A stretch of DNA of 64,000 nt from Desulforapulum autotrophicum HRM2 (GCF_000020365.1 NC_012108.1:62001-126000), one strand, 5' to 3'; shown: positions 52,516 to 62,191, numbered from the stretch's first letter. Notes: a model not told the origin generated them from the letters alone. Program-made: numbers and translations.

Positions 52516-53331
52516 ATGGAAACCGTATGCTCAGACCTTAAAGCTCTTTATCAGGAGATGGATGACCTGGTCTCCTTACTGGATCCGGACCGGTGGCGCC
52601 TGGAAACGCCGTTTGATCACTGGACCGTCATGGACCAGGTGGCCCATATTGCCCTGTTTGACCATGAGGCCCTTATGGCCATTGAGGAACCGATTCGTTT
52701 CCGGGAGCGTGCACAAAGGATCATGGACATCATCCGTTCAGAAGTTCATTGGCCGGAGCAGTTGAACCTTTTCCTGGGCCTGGACGATCCAGACCGGCTA
52801 TTGGCCCGCTGGCGTGATACCCGTACCCGACTGCTGGGCCGACTGCAGGTGATGACCCCTGGGGACCGCCTGTCCTGGTATGGTCCGGATATGACGGCGC
52901 GCTCCTTTGCCACGGCCCGGCTGATGGAAACCTGGGCCCATGGGCAGGATATTTTTGACACCTTTCGGATCAGACGGATCAATGGTGCCAGCCTCAAGCA
53001 TGTGGCCCACCTGGGGGTGACCACGTTTGCATGGAGCTTCAGGATACGGGGGCTGATCGCCCCGGAGGTGAGGCCGCGGGTTGAGCTGTCCGGGCCATTG
53101 GGCGAACGCTGGGAATGGGGAGAACCCCATGGGGAAAACCGGGTCTGGGGAGATGCAGCGGAATTCTGCCTGGTGGTTACCCAGAGGCGCAATGTGGCCG
53201 ACACCCGACTGAACTTCCAGGGGGAGCATGCCGGGCAATGGCTTTCCATTGCCCAGGCCTTTGCCGGTATTTCCCAGGAACCGCCCGGGCCGGGTATCCG
53301 GACCATTGATTATAACCAGTCGCCTGAATAA
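52516..53331 (+). CDS. DinB-like/TIGR03084-type metal-binding protein
   Basis: A 271-residue protein of the DinB-fold family that includes TIGR03084 and mycothiol-dependent maleylpyruvate isomerase-like proteins: 'FDHWTVMDQVAHIALFDHEALM' (metal-binding His), 'ARLMETWAHGQDIFD' (HxxD), and 'FCLVVTQRRNVADTRLNFQGEHAGQWLSIAQAFAG' at the end. The second domain (about 180-270) is a sterol-carrier-like beta domain. Function unknown; the usual co-factor is a metal with thiol chemistry. It starts at the ATG of 52516 (or 52513), five bases after GGAAAGT; starts near 52426 lie within the repeat. It is just downstream of repeat R1. Confidence 0.8.
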   Translation: METVCSDLKALYQEMDDLVSLLDPDRWRLETPFDHWTVMDQVAHIALFDHEALMAIEEPIRFRERAQRIMDIIRSEVHWPEQLNLFLGLDDPDRLLARWRDTRTRLLGRLQVMTPGDRLSWYGPDMTARSFATARLMETWAHGQDIFDTFRIRRINGASLKHVAHLGVTTFAWSFRIRGLIAPEVRPRVELSGPLGERWEWGEPHGENRVWGDAAEFCLVVTQRRNVADTRLNFQGEHAGQWLSIAQAFAGISQEPPGPGIRTIDYNQSPE

Positions 53332-53338
53332 CAAGCGC

Positions 53339-56300
53339 TCATTCAGCAGGTGTCAGGGCATCCTGTTTATCCGCCATGTCTGTGCCATGGGCAGATAAAT
53401 GTTTGTCTCCTTGCCCCAGCAATTGGTGAACGTCTTCGATGAGCAGATACAGACAGGGCACCAGAACCAGGGTAATCACCGTGGAGAAAAGAATACCGAA
53501 ACCCAGTGACAGGGCCATGGGAATCATGAACCGGGCCTGGCGTGAGGTTTCAAAGATCATGGGTGCCAGACCTCCGAATGTGGTCAGGGTGGTCAGGATA
53601 ATGGGCCGGAAACGGCGCAGTCCGGCGATGTGGATTGCGTCCATAGCCCCCAGACCTTCATGCCGTTGCCGGTTGGCGTAATCAATGAGTACCAGCGAAT
53701 CATTGACCACCACCCCGGCCAGGGCCACGATTCCCATCATGCTCATCAGGCTTAAGTTATACCCCATCAGCAGATGGCCGAGTATTGCCCCGACAATGCC
53801 GAAGGGAATAGCGACCATGACAATCAGGGGCTGAGTGTAACTGCGAAAGGGAATCGCCAGCAGAAAGTAAATGGCCATCATGGACAGGACAAAGCCGCCG
53901 ATCAGGCTCTGCATGCTCTCTTTCATGTCGGCCTGCCGCCCCTGGTAGCCATAGGAGAGACCGGGATACTCACGGGCCAGTTCAGGCAGGAGGGTGCTGT
54001 TCAGGGCGGCCTGAACCTGGCCGGTTTCTCCCATGGGTTCCACGTCGGCGCTGACCGTCACCGTGCGCCGGGCGTCCCGGCGGCTGATGCTGGTGTAGGC
54101 CCGCCCCCTTTCAACCGTGGCGATTTCAGCCAGCGGTACAAAGATTCCCGCCGGGGTCTGGATCATCAGATGTTCCACATTGTATTCGCTGGTGCGCTCG
54201 TTTTCTGGCAATCGAACGCGGACGGTCACCTCATTACGGCCCCGCTGCTGGCTGAGGGCTTCAGCCCCGGAGAAGGCGTTGCGTACCTGGCGGGCCACCT
54301 CGGCGGATGTCAGGCCCAGGCTCTGCCCTTCGGGCCTGATGGAAAAGTCCAGTTGCTGTTTGCCCGGTGTGTAGCCGTCGTCAATATCCTTGACGTTGGA
54401 AAATTCGCCCAGCCCTTCGGCCAGGGCAGCGCTGGCCTGGTCAAGCACCTGGATATCCGAATGGGAGAGTTCAATGGTCAACGCCGCCCCGGAGCCGGGC
54501 CCGCCCCCATCAGATTCAAAGCGCAGCGATTCCAGGCCGACCACCGGTCCCAGCTTTTCCCGCCACAGCCGGGTCACTTCACCGGTGTTCAACGGTCGCA
54601 CCCCGACATCGGTCAGGTAGGCCCGTACCTCCACCTGGTTTTCTTCGATCTTGGAAAAAATCCCCTTGAGCAGCTGGTCTCCGCCGTTTTCACTCGCCAC
54701 AGTATTCATGGCCGTGGACAGTTTTTCCTGAACGGCTGCCACCTTTTCCATGGGACTGCCCACGGGAAGGACAGCGGTTACATCGGCGTGGTCCGACTCG
54801 ACCCGGGGCATCAAAATGATGCCGATGCGGCCGCTGAGGGCATAGCTGACCAGGACGATCAGCACCGTCAGGCAGAGGGCCACGGTCAGGGTCCGCCAAC
54901 GGATGCACAGGTATAGAAAAGGGTCGTAGACCCGGTTGATAAACCGGGCCACCTGATTCGTAAATCCCTGTTGCCAGCGGTGCAGGCGGGAAGTGAAACG
55001 ACCGGCCGGCCGGCGCTTGATATGGGCAAGGTGGCCCGGCAGGATCAGCAATGATTCCACCCAGGAGATGAGAAAGACCGTGATCACCACCAGGGGGACG
55101 ACCTTCCAGATCTTGCCCATGGTCCCGGGAATAAAGGAAAGGGGCAAAAAAGCCACGACATTGGTAAGAATGGAAAAGGTGATGGGGACAGCCACATCCC
55201 GGGCGCCCAGAACGGCAGCCTGGGAAAATCCCATGCCCTGCTGCTGGTATTCGTAGATATTTTCACCGGCAACAATGGCGTCGTCCACCACGATCCCCAG
55301 GGCAATGATAAAGGCAAACATGGAGATCATGTTGATGGACACCCCCACAACCGGCAGAAAAAGCAGGCTGCCGAGAAAGGCGGTGGGAATCCCCATGGTG
55401 ACCCAGAAGGCCAGCTTGAACTCCAGGAACAACCCGAGTACGACCAGTACCAGGGCCAACCCCATGAAGGCATTTTTCATCAGCAGTTCCAGGCGCTGCT
55501 GGTATACTTCGGATTGGTCACGGCTGATATGCCAGTGGATGCCGGCGGGCAGGTCCTGTTCGATCTCTTCCATGGCCGTGCGTACGGCTTCGGCCACCCC
55601 AATGGGGGTCTGATCCCCGACCCTGTAAACGTCAACTCCGATGGCCCGCTGCCCGTTGTAGGTGGCGAACTGGTCCGTTTCTTCGAAACCTTCGCGCACG
55701 GTGGCAATATCTTCGAGGTACACCACGCTGCCTTCGGCCGTTGTTACAATGGGGATCCGGGCGAACTCATGGGCCCAGTCCCGGCGGTCTTTTATCCGCA
55801 GCAGGATATCCCCGCCGGCCGTATCCACCGAGCCGCCGGGAATTTCGGTGGAAGCGCTGTTAATGGTCGTTGCGATTCCGGCCAGGGTAAGTCCGTAGGC
55901 CCGCAACCGTTCCTGGGAAACTTCCACCAGGATTTCATAGTCCCGGATTCCGGCCAGGTCGACCTGGGTGATCTGGGCGTTTTGCAGTAACCGGTCCCGG
56001 ACCTGGTCGGCGGTCTCGCGCAGGGCCATTTCCGTCACATTTCCGTAAAGGTTGATGTCAAGAACCTCCCGAAGGTGGGTGACAAGTGAAACTTCGGGTT
56101 CATCGGCATCTTCGGGAAAGGTAGTGATCCGATCTATTTCCTGTTTGATCTCCTGGTAAATTTTCTGCTGGTCGGCGTCTTCTTCCAGTTCGGCAGACAC
56201 CGTCCCTTTTCCCTCGGTTGCGGTTGCGGTCAACTCTTTAACCCCGTCGATGGAACGGATGGCCTCTTCCACCACCAGGATGATCCCCTGCTCCACCTCT

Positions 56301-56497
56301 TCGGGGCTTGCCCCGGAATAGCTGACACTGACCGTCACCATGTCCAGGTCGAATTCGGGAAAGACCTCCTGCTTGATACGGGTGGTCATGAACAGTCCGC
56401 CCAGCACAAAAAAAATCATGAGCAGGTTGGGGGTTACCCGGTTATGCACCATCCAGGAGATGGGGCCGCGTGCCTCTGATACAGGATTGCCGCTCAT
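53339..56497 (-). CDS. RND-family efflux permease
   Basis: A 1052-residue RND pump with 12 membrane helices and two large periplasmic loops. The proton relay pair sits in helix 4 ('ALGIVVDDAIVAGENIYEY'), the family motif 'GIPTAFLGSLLF' and 'FRPIILTTLTTFGGLAPMIFETSRQARFMIPMALSLGFGILFSTVITLVLVPCLY' are present. It is the inner-membrane pump of a tripartite system, with the adaptor and outer-membrane gene downstream on the same map but upstream in transcription. The start overlaps the adaptor end (ATGA-like, four bases). Substrate unknown; multidrug or detergent-like molecules are possible. Confidence 0.93.
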   Translation of the reverse strand: MSGNPVSEARGPISWMVHNRVTPNLLMIFFVLGGLFMTTRIKQEVFPEFDLDMVTVSVSYSGASPEEVEQGIILVVEEAIRSIDGVKELTATATEGKGTVSAELEEDADQQKIYQEIKQEIDRITTFPEDADEPEVSLVTHLREVLDINLYGNVTEMALRETADQVRDRLLQNAQITQVDLAGIRDYEILVEVSQERLRAYGLTLAGIATTINSASTEIPGGSVDTAGGDILLRIKDRRDWAHEFARIPIVTTAEGSVVYLEDIATVREGFEETDQFATYNGQRAIGVDVYRVGDQTPIGVAEAVRTAMEEIEQDLPAGIHWHISRDQSEVYQQRLELLMKNAFMGLALVLVVLGLFLEFKLAFWVTMGIPTAFLGSLLFLPVVGVSINMISMFAFIIALGIVVDDAIVAGENIYEYQQQGMGFSQAAVLGARDVAVPITFSILTNVVAFLPLSFIPGTMGKIWKVVPLVVITVFLISWVESLLILPGHLAHIKRRPAGRFTSRLHRWQQGFTNQVARFINRVYDPFLYLCIRWRTLTVALCLTVLIVLVSYALSGRIGIILMPRVESDHADVTAVLPVGSPMEKVAAVQEKLSTAMNTVASENGGDQLLKGIFSKIEENQVEVRAYLTDVGVRPLNTGEVTRLWREKLGPVVGLESLRFESDGGGPGSGAALTIELSHSDIQVLDQASAALAEGLGEFSNVKDIDDGYTPGKQQLDFSIRPEGQSLGLTSAEVARQVRNAFSGAEALSQQRGRNEVTVRVRLPENERTSEYNVEHLMIQTPAGIFVPLAEIATVERGRAYTSISRRDARRTVTVSADVEPMGETGQVQAALNSTLLPELAREYPGLSYGYQGRQADMKESMQSLIGGFVLSMMAIYFLLAIPFRSYTQPLIVMVAIPFGIVGAILGHLLMGYNLSLMSMMGIVALAGVVVNDSLVLIDYANRQRHEGLGAMDAIHIAGLRRFRPIILTTLTTFGGLAPMIFETSRQARFMIPMALSLGFGILFSTVITLVLVPCLYLLIEDVHQLLGQGDKHLSAHGTDMADKQDALTPAE

Positions 56498-57801
56498 GAT
56501 TGGCCTCCCTGGCCGGCCGGTTCCCTTGTTGCCGTCTGGCCGGTGGTGTTGTCCACCGTTTTCAAGGGCATCCCTGGAACGGGGGCGGCAATGTCTGAGA
56601 TGATCAGTTGTTCCCCTGGTGTTATTCCCTCCGTGATCAGCAGCTGATCGGCTCCCCGGAATGCAATTTCAACAGGACGGATTGAAAGATTCCCGTCGTT
56701 GTCCATGATCCATACGCTGTTGCCGTTGCGGATGAATTCGCGATCAATGGCCGCGGCCGATGCTATCCCCTGCCCTTGGATCTCCACACGAACATATTGA
56801 CCCATGAGCATTCGGGGCTGGCCCGTATTGTCCGGTTTCAAGCCCAGGGGATCTTCCACCCGGACCAGCAGCCGTGCCATGCGCCCCTGCTCTTCCAGGC
56901 CGGCTTCCAGGCGAATCACCCGGCCCTGGCGAAAAACACCGTCGCCCCAGGCGGCCGAGTCGTAAACCCGGACCAGGGATCCCTGGTCCCCATGGGTATG
57001 GGGTATTTTGATCCAGCGCAGATGGCTCACAGGTATGGACACCACCACCCAGCAGTCATCGGTACCTACCAGGGTGGCAAGCACCGTGGAATCGCTGGCA
57101 CGGGTACCAATGTCCACGGCCCGTGACAATACCACCGAATTGAACGGGGCTTTGATCTGGGTACGTGTAAGGTCAACCCGGGCTTGTTCGAGGCGGGTCT
57201 GGGCCGCTTCAAGGGTGGCGCGCAGATTATCCAGCTGGGGACGGCGCAGCATCAGCGCTTTTTCCACATCGCTCACCGTCTCGTTCAACAGTTTGTACTC
57301 TTTTTGGGAGACCAGCTGGTTGCCCTGCTCAAGCTGCAAGTCAGACTTGGCTCTGGACACATCCGTGGTTAATTGTTTTACGGTTAAACGGTAGTCTGTG
57401 GGATCAATTTTCAGCAGGGTCTCACCCTGACGAAAATGGCCACCAGGTACCAGGTTTCCGCTTAATTCGGTGATGTTACCGGTGACCTGTGGTTTTAATT
57501 CCACAGTGCGTGCTGCCGTAACCGTGCCCATGCCGGTGATTATTGTCTGCTGTGGGCCGTAATTCACGGTTGTGTATTCCACCAGCGTTGTGTTCCGCGT
57601 CTGGGGCCTCGGTTTTGCCTGGGGGCCGGTTTCCATCAGCCAGAGGGCAGCGCCTGCACCTGCCGCGATGACTGCCAGGGGCAGCAGGCCACGAAGAACT
57701 ATGGTACTCCAGGGCCGCGGATGGCGGTTTTCATTCACAGATTCAGATATGTCTTGGTCAGTGGGGGTTGAAATTTTTTGTTTCGACAGCATGGGGTTCA
57801 C
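56494..57801 (-). CDS. RND periplasmic adaptor (HlyD/AcrA family)
   Basis: A 435-residue membrane-fusion protein with an unusually long N-terminal cytoplasmic stretch of about 30 residues before the membrane helix ('RGLLPLAVIAAGAGAALWLM'). Then come the lipoyl domain ('VELKPQVTGNITELSGNLVPGGHFRQGETLLKIDP'), an alpha-hairpin (about 145-205) and the beta-barrel ('SVVLSRAVDIGTRASDSTVLATLVGTDDCWVVVSIP'). It pairs with the RND permease whose start overlaps its stop by four bases. The outer-membrane gene precedes it by 36 bases. Confidence 0.9.
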   Translation of the reverse strand: MNPMLSKQKISTPTDQDISESVNENRHPRPWSTIVLRGLLPLAVIAAGAGAALWLMETGPQAKPRPQTRNTTLVEYTTVNYGPQQTIITGMGTVTAARTVELKPQVTGNITELSGNLVPGGHFRQGETLLKIDPTDYRLTVKQLTTDVSRAKSDLQLEQGNQLVSQKEYKLLNETVSDVEKALMLRRPQLDNLRATLEAAQTRLEQARVDLTRTQIKAPFNSVVLSRAVDIGTRASDSTVLATLVGTDDCWVVVSIPVSHLRWIKIPHTHGDQGSLVRVYDSAAWGDGVFRQGRVIRLEAGLEEQGRMARLLVRVEDPLGLKPDNTGQPRMLMGQYVRVEIQGQGIASAAAIDREFIRNGNSVWIMDNDGNLSIRPVEIAFRGADQLLITEGITPGEQLIISDIAAPVPGMPLKTVDNTTGQTATREPAGQGGQS

Positions 57802-57837
57802 CTTTTATTTTCTCGTCACGTGCAAGGTTGTTAATGT

Positions 57838-59289
57838 CTATTGTTTTGAAGCATGGGACAAATTTTGTTCCGGCTGTTCCAGCACCCATCCTGAACCCAG
57901 GGCCAGGCAAAGATCAATCCGATCCTGCACCAGAGCCTGTTTGGCTGTCAAAAGGCTGCGCTGGAGCGTCTGCTGGGAGAGCTGTGCATCCAGTACCCGC
58001 TGGTAATCCATGGTTCCCTGGAGGTACCTGTCCCGTACCCGTTGGATGACCTGCCCGGCCAGGGTGAGTTGCTTGTCTATGCTGGTGATGAATTCGCGTC
58101 GGCGCTGTTCCTGTACCAGGGCGTCCTCCACCTCTTTCAGGGCATCAAGAATGGTCTGGCCGTAAGTATGCAGGGCCTGGCTGGCAGCGGCACGGGTTCG
58201 GTCGACCTCGGCCTTTCGCAGGCCCCCATCAACAATGGGAGTCACCAGATTGGCGGCCAGGGTTGCCAGCCAGTTGTTGAACAGGTCACGGGTATGTACA
58301 CCCGTGGTATTGAGGTCAGCTGAAAGGGTCAACTGGGGAAAGCGGTTGGCAATGGCCGCACCCAGATCGCTGTCGGCCGCCTGAACACTATAGTAAGCGC
58401 TGCGGATATCCGGTCGGCGCTCGATCAACTGGGCCGGCAGGCCCGATTGCGGCATGGGTGGCAGGTCGATCAGTGCCGTCACCCGTGGTGCCACATTCTG
58501 CTGGGGAGGCTGTCCGAGAAGGATTGCCAGTTGGTGCTCTAAAACTCCGGTCTCGGCCAGAACCTGGGCTTTTTCGCCCTGGTTGGACTCCACCAGTTGA
58601 CGCTGTTGCAACATATCGGCAATGCCGACCTGGCCTGTTCGGACCTGGAGTGTCACCAGTTCCAGCACCTTTTCGTTGTTCGTGATCTGGGCGTTGAGTA
58701 TCTCCAGTTGCCCGTACTGCTCGATCAGCTGGTACCAGGTGCCGGCCACCTGTGCGGAAAGGGTCAGGGCTGCGGCCTGGAGATCCTGGGCACTGGCCTG
58801 GGCTTCAAATGCAGCAGCATCCCGGCTGGACCGGATCCGGCCCCACAGGTCCACTTCGTAACTGGCGGCAAGGTCCAGGGTATAGCTGTGGCCTTCGGTT
58901 GTCTGGCCGTCTTCGTAATAACGGTTGCGTGAGTTTTCAGCCTCGACATCAAGGGTCGGAACAAGATCTGCTCCGGCACTGCGGGCCAGGGCTTCGGCCT
59001 GGCGGAGCCGATCCCAGGCGGTCTTGAGGTCGAAGTTGTTTGCCAGGGCTTGATCCATGAGGCTGTTCAGCACCGAATCCCCAAAGGACAGCCACCACTG
59101 GTCGGGCAAAGTCGACTGCCCGGACTGGGAGAACCGAGCCGGAATTTCCACCGGCGTTCTGGGCGCCTGGCTTTTGATACTGCAGCTTGAGATCAGGGCA
59201 GCCAGAGCCACAAGCACCAGGGCCCTAATCCACGGCCGTGCTGACGGCTGTGGCGCGGCGTTGCATGAAAGATTGCACAGGATGGTCAT
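57838..59289 (-). CDS. Outer-membrane efflux lipoprotein (NodT type) of the RND pump
   Basis: A 483-residue NodT-type outer-membrane factor. The signal reads 'RALVLVALAALISSCSIKSQAP' with lipobox LISSC (Cys about residue 36). OEP repeats cover about 75-280 and 285-475 ('RRPDIRSAYYSVQAADSDLGAAIANRFPQLTLSADL'). The first gene of a three-gene operon in transcription order (channel, adaptor, pump). The start is chosen at 59289; the long N-terminal stretch before the hydrophobic core could mean a later start at a downstream codon. Confidence 0.88.
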   Translation of the reverse strand: MTILCNLSCNAAPQPSARPWIRALVLVALAALISSCSIKSQAPRTPVEIPARFSQSGQSTLPDQWWLSFGDSVLNSLMDQALANNFDLKTAWDRLRQAEALARSAGADLVPTLDVEAENSRNRYYEDGQTTEGHSYTLDLAASYEVDLWGRIRSSRDAAAFEAQASAQDLQAAALTLSAQVAGTWYQLIEQYGQLEILNAQITNNEKVLELVTLQVRTGQVGIADMLQQRQLVESNQGEKAQVLAETGVLEHQLAILLGQPPQQNVAPRVTALIDLPPMPQSGLPAQLIERRPDIRSAYYSVQAADSDLGAAIANRFPQLTLSADLNTTGVHTRDLFNNWLATLAANLVTPIVDGGLRKAEVDRTRAAASQALHTYGQTILDALKEVEDALVQEQRRREFITSIDKQLTLAGQVIQRVRDRYLQGTMDYQRVLDAQLSQQTLQRSLLTAKQALVQDRIDLCLALGSGWVLEQPEQNLSHASKQ

Positions 59290-59311
59290 TTTTTCTCCCC
59301 TGGCCTTTTTA

Positions 59312-61072
59312 TCAGGACGGCCAGCTGTTAAAGGGCTGTTTCTCGAACTTCATTTCTCCGTTGCTGCCCTTGTAAATATTGATCCAGGCATTCCAGTTTT
59401 TAGTGTCCATTTCAGGATAATCCAGTCGAAAATGGCTGCAGCGGCTCTCTTTGCGCATGAGTGATGCCTTGAGCTTCATTTCAGCGCTGACAATCATGTT
59501 GGCGGTTTCGTGGGCCAGCCGCAATTCATGGAGATCCGCTGCCCGGAGCATGGGCATATGATGATCCCGCAATTCTTCGACATAGGCCAGTGCCGCCTTT
59601 AGCAGGTTTTCTTTTTTTATGTAGAGAACGAAATTTGGAATCATGATTCCCTGGAGGGTCTGGGTCACCCATGCCGGGCTGTACCCCTGCTTTCTTTTCA
59701 GGGGTGCGAGTATTTCTCCCTGTATGGCCTTGATTCTGGCCTGGGAGATTTTGGGACCCTCAACCCCTTGACTATAGGCAGCAGCAGCCTCGGAGGCAAT
59801 GGCACCCTGAACGGCTGAACCTGCCAGTGAAGATCCCACCTGGGTATAGATGGCGCCTGCCATATAGGACCCGAGTGCATCTCCTGCGGCGTAGAGCCCG
59901 GGAATGTTTGATGCGCCTTTGTCGTTGATCGGGACCAGCCCCTCGGACTTATGAATAGACATTCCTGCAGAAGAGCCGCCCACGAGTGTTCCCATCATTC
60001 CCGGAGGTGCTCCCCCCTCTTTTTGGGGTCCACCGCCCTTGGGGGGGCCACCGTCCTTCGGGCCTGCGCCCTGGGGGGGACCGCTTCGTTTAAATTCATC
60101 GGGAACATAGGGTCCGCCTTTTACGGTGTTGTCTTTGTCCATCCCAGGAGGTCCCATTTTTGTTGGATTTCCAGTCATGTATGCCTGGTAATTGAGGTCA
60201 ACGCCCAGATCATGGTGGACTTCAACACCGGTGAGCCCGGGTTTTCTGTCAAACATGCCATGCCACCCGTCATAACAGGCCGCAGCATTTTTCGCCTGAC
60301 CCGGATGCCCGTCGTTCCATTCCTTGCCGGTTACCCTGGCACCGATATTATAGGCCATGACCGTTCCGTCGTGGGTGAGGTCGCAGATGGGAAAGCCATT
60401 GGGCTTAAACCCGCCGGCACCGGAACACAGGATCACACTTTTGGCCTTGAAAATGTGCACCGTGGGTTCATCAATGCTGAAGCCGGCAGCTCCGGCGATG
60501 CGGCCGTTTTCCTTGATCAGATGGGTGATCATGACCCTTTCGATTACCGGGATATTTCGTTCCAGTATGGGTTTGCTGAAGGAGTTGTTATAGAGGGGGG
60601 AATCAAAAAAACCCCATTGTTTAAGATCCTTGACCCGGGCCAGGGAGTGCTCGGCCATCTGCCGGGTGAAGACAGGGTTGTTTGTGCCCAGGGCAGAGCG
60701 GGAAACCTTCTCCACAAAGGCATCAATGCTCAATTTCTCTTTAGCAGCATCATAGGCAAAGATGCCCTTGGCAAAGGGTGTCATCCCGGATGAGCCGAGA
60801 CGTCCCTTGGATACCATCAAGACCCTGGCACCGGCATCATGGCCTTTGACCGCGGCAAAAAGTCCTGCGATTCCGCTGCCCACCACCAGCACATCGGTTT
60901 CGTTTTCGGTAACCGCTATTTTATCCATATCAATTTCAGGGATATTGACGCTGCACTCTCCCCGGGATGGGGATAACCCCATGGCAGCCATTGCCGCAAG
61001 CCCTGCGGCACCGCCGGCAAGGGTCATGAAATTGCGGCGGGAGATTTCCTTTGGATTTTGAGATGAAGACAT
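59312..61072 (-). CDS. Tat-exported FAD-dependent fumarate-reductase-like flavoprotein
   Basis: A 586-residue flavoprotein of the fumarate reductase/succinate dehydrogenase type. A Tat signal, SRRNFMTLAGGAAGLAAMAA, begins the protein. The FAD site reads 'VLVVGSGIAGLFAAVKGHDAG'; 'GLYAAGDALGSYMAGAIYTQVGSSLAGSAVQGAIASEAAAAY' is the C-terminal FAD/active-site region. Residues about 327-360 are a Gly/Pro/Lys-rich insert (GPPQGAGPKDGGPPKGGG...), unusual in the family. A membrane cytochrome b and ferredoxin are encoded upstream in the same operon, so it probably takes electrons through them to reduce an external acceptor (fumarate, methacrylate or a related compound). It lacks the flavocytochrome c haem domain. 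Confidence 0.85.
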   Translation of the reverse strand: MSSSQNPKEISRRNFMTLAGGAAGLAAMAAMGLSPSRGECSVNIPEIDMDKIAVTENETDVLVVGSGIAGLFAAVKGHDAGARVLMVSKGRLGSSGMTPFAKGIFAYDAAKEKLSIDAFVEKVSRSALGTNNPVFTRQMAEHSLARVKDLKQWGFFDSPLYNNSFSKPILERNIPVIERVMITHLIKENGRIAGAAGFSIDEPTVHIFKAKSVILCSGAGGFKPNGFPICDLTHDGTVMAYNIGARVTGKEWNDGHPGQAKNAAACYDGWHGMFDRKPGLTGVEVHHDLGVDLNYQAYMTGNPTKMGPPGMDKDNTVKGGPYVPDEFKRSGPPQGAGPKDGGPPKGGGPQKEGGAPPGMMGTLVGGSSAGMSIHKSEGLVPINDKGASNIPGLYAAGDALGSYMAGAIYTQVGSSLAGSAVQGAIASEAAAAYSQGVEGPKISQARIKAIQGEILAPLKRKQGYSPAWVTQTLQGIMIPNFVLYIKKENLLKAALAYVEELRDHHMPMLRAADLHELRLAHETANMIVSAEMKLKASLMRKESRCSHFRLDYPEMDTKNWNAWINIYKGSNGEMKFEKQPFNSWPS

Positions 61073-61714
61073 TTATATTTCTCCAGTTTTCTTAATCATT
61101 TCCAATGTGTACGTCTTTACAACGGGTAGAACGCCGACAACGAAAAGAACGATGATGAGGATTGACATGGCAGGATTTGAATGGCGGCCAAGATCCATGG
61201 CGTGCCCAAGGCCCGCAACCGTAAACAAAATGGCCAGAACCCCATGGAAAACCCGCCAAGTCTTATATCCCATTGGCAGTTTATTGCGTATAAAAGAGGT
61301 GATGGTAAGTATCACCAAAAGAGACCAGGCAATGATGCCAAGCACCACTCCCAGACTGGTAAAGGTGGTAATAATTGTGATGAATGCCTCACCAGGGCCA
61401 ACCCCGGCTTCAAAAAATTTTGGTACAACCAGGAAAACAGGATGAACGAGAAGTGCAATGGCAAAGGTATACCCGATGATTTTATGATATTTCATCAATT
61501 TACCCATGGTGAGATCTTTGACAGCGTACCGGTTCGTCCGTGACCAGAAAAACTGCCCGACCATCTGAAAAACCGCCAGGATGGTTATAAGGGAGAGGGC
61601 TTGCTTCAAAAGCGTCTGCTCTGGAAAATTACCCATGGCCCAGATCAGCAGTGGCATGCCTGCAAAAGCCAGCATGGTCTGCCTGAAAAAAGGGCTCTTA
61701 ATCACATCATTCAT
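61073..61714 (-). CDS. Membrane cytochrome b, ferric reductase-like
   Basis: A 213-residue protein with six membrane helices. Candidate haem ligands are His in 'KYHKIIGYTFAIALLVHPVF' and 'WRVFHGVLAILFTVAGLGHAMDLGRHSNP', the pattern of ferric-reductase-like transmembrane domains. No flavin or NAD domain is attached. It lies directly before the flavoprotein gene (no gap) and 3 bases after the ferredoxin, so it is the membrane link for electron transfer to the exported flavoenzyme. Quinol oxidation is the simplest proposal. Confidence 0.82.
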   Translation of the reverse strand: MNDVIKSPFFRQTMLAFAGMPLLIWAMGNFPEQTLLKQALSLITILAVFQMVGQFFWSRTNRYAVKDLTMGKLMKYHKIIGYTFAIALLVHPVFLVVPKFFEAGVGPGEAFITIITTFTSLGVVLGIIAWSLLVILTITSFIRNKLPMGYKTWRVFHGVLAILFTVAGLGHAMDLGRHSNPAMSILIIVLFVVGVLPVVKTYTLEMIKKTGEI

Positions 61715-61717
61715 TGT

Positions 61718-61933
61718 TTACCCCCATGAAACCACGACCGGAATGGATTTTTCCGGTGAAATAGTAATGGCATCCACTGGACAATACATCCGGCAAAGGT
61801 GGCATATCTGGCAATCGGCCGGATACTTGATGAAAGCCTTTTTTGTTTTCGGATCCTGACGGATCACATCTGTGGGGCAGGTTTTGACGCAGGTCCCGCA
61901 ACCGATACACCCCTTAATTGATTTAATAGTCAT
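61718..61933 (-). CDS. Two-cluster 4Fe-4S ferredoxin
   Basis: A 71-residue ferredoxin with two complete cysteine sets, CIGCGTCVKTCPTDVI and CQICHLCRMYCPVDAI, typical of 2[4Fe-4S] proteins like those beside adenylylsulfate reductase or fumarate-type enzymes. Start at 61933 (MTIKSIKGC) after GAGGAAAAG; longer starts to 62071 add a non-family stretch. First of the three-gene operon with cytochrome b and flavoprotein. It is cytoplasmic by lack of a signal, unlike the Tat-exported flavoprotein, so it likely sits on the inner side. Confidence 0.88.
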   Translation of the reverse strand: MTIKSIKGCIGCGTCVKTCPTDVIRQDPKTKKAFIKYPADCQICHLCRMYCPVDAITISPEKSIPVVVSWG

Positions 61934-62132
61934 TTGCTTTTCCTCTGTTAGTGGACACGGAGTCGCCCTGTTTGTTCTTCCTGTGGGAACTATAGCGTCA
62001 GGGGTGTGAATGGGCCGTGAAAAGAATGTGAAAAAGTCGTGAAATTTATAAATTTTATCCCCGTCTGCCATTTTTAATTGCCATGGTAATGTACAACCCT
62101 TCCTTAATCCGCTATATAACCCATATGGCCTG

Positions 62133-62190
62133 CCGGCCTCAACGAACTTTGAAACGCCTTCATTGACAATGCTTTGGCGAGTGTTTCATA
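62133..62190. repeat. 58-bp repeat R2, copy 3
   Basis: It matches 52279-52336 in inverse with two differences and 43354-43411 with five. It begins CCGGCCTCAACGAACTTTGA and ends GAGTGTTTCATA directly before the A-run of the orphan terminator. Confidence 0.8.
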
Positions 62191-62191
62191 T

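Noticed and set aside
53774-54916. A 380-codon open frame antisense to the RND pump gene
   Set aside because: It lacks any motif and mirrors a highly biased coding strand.
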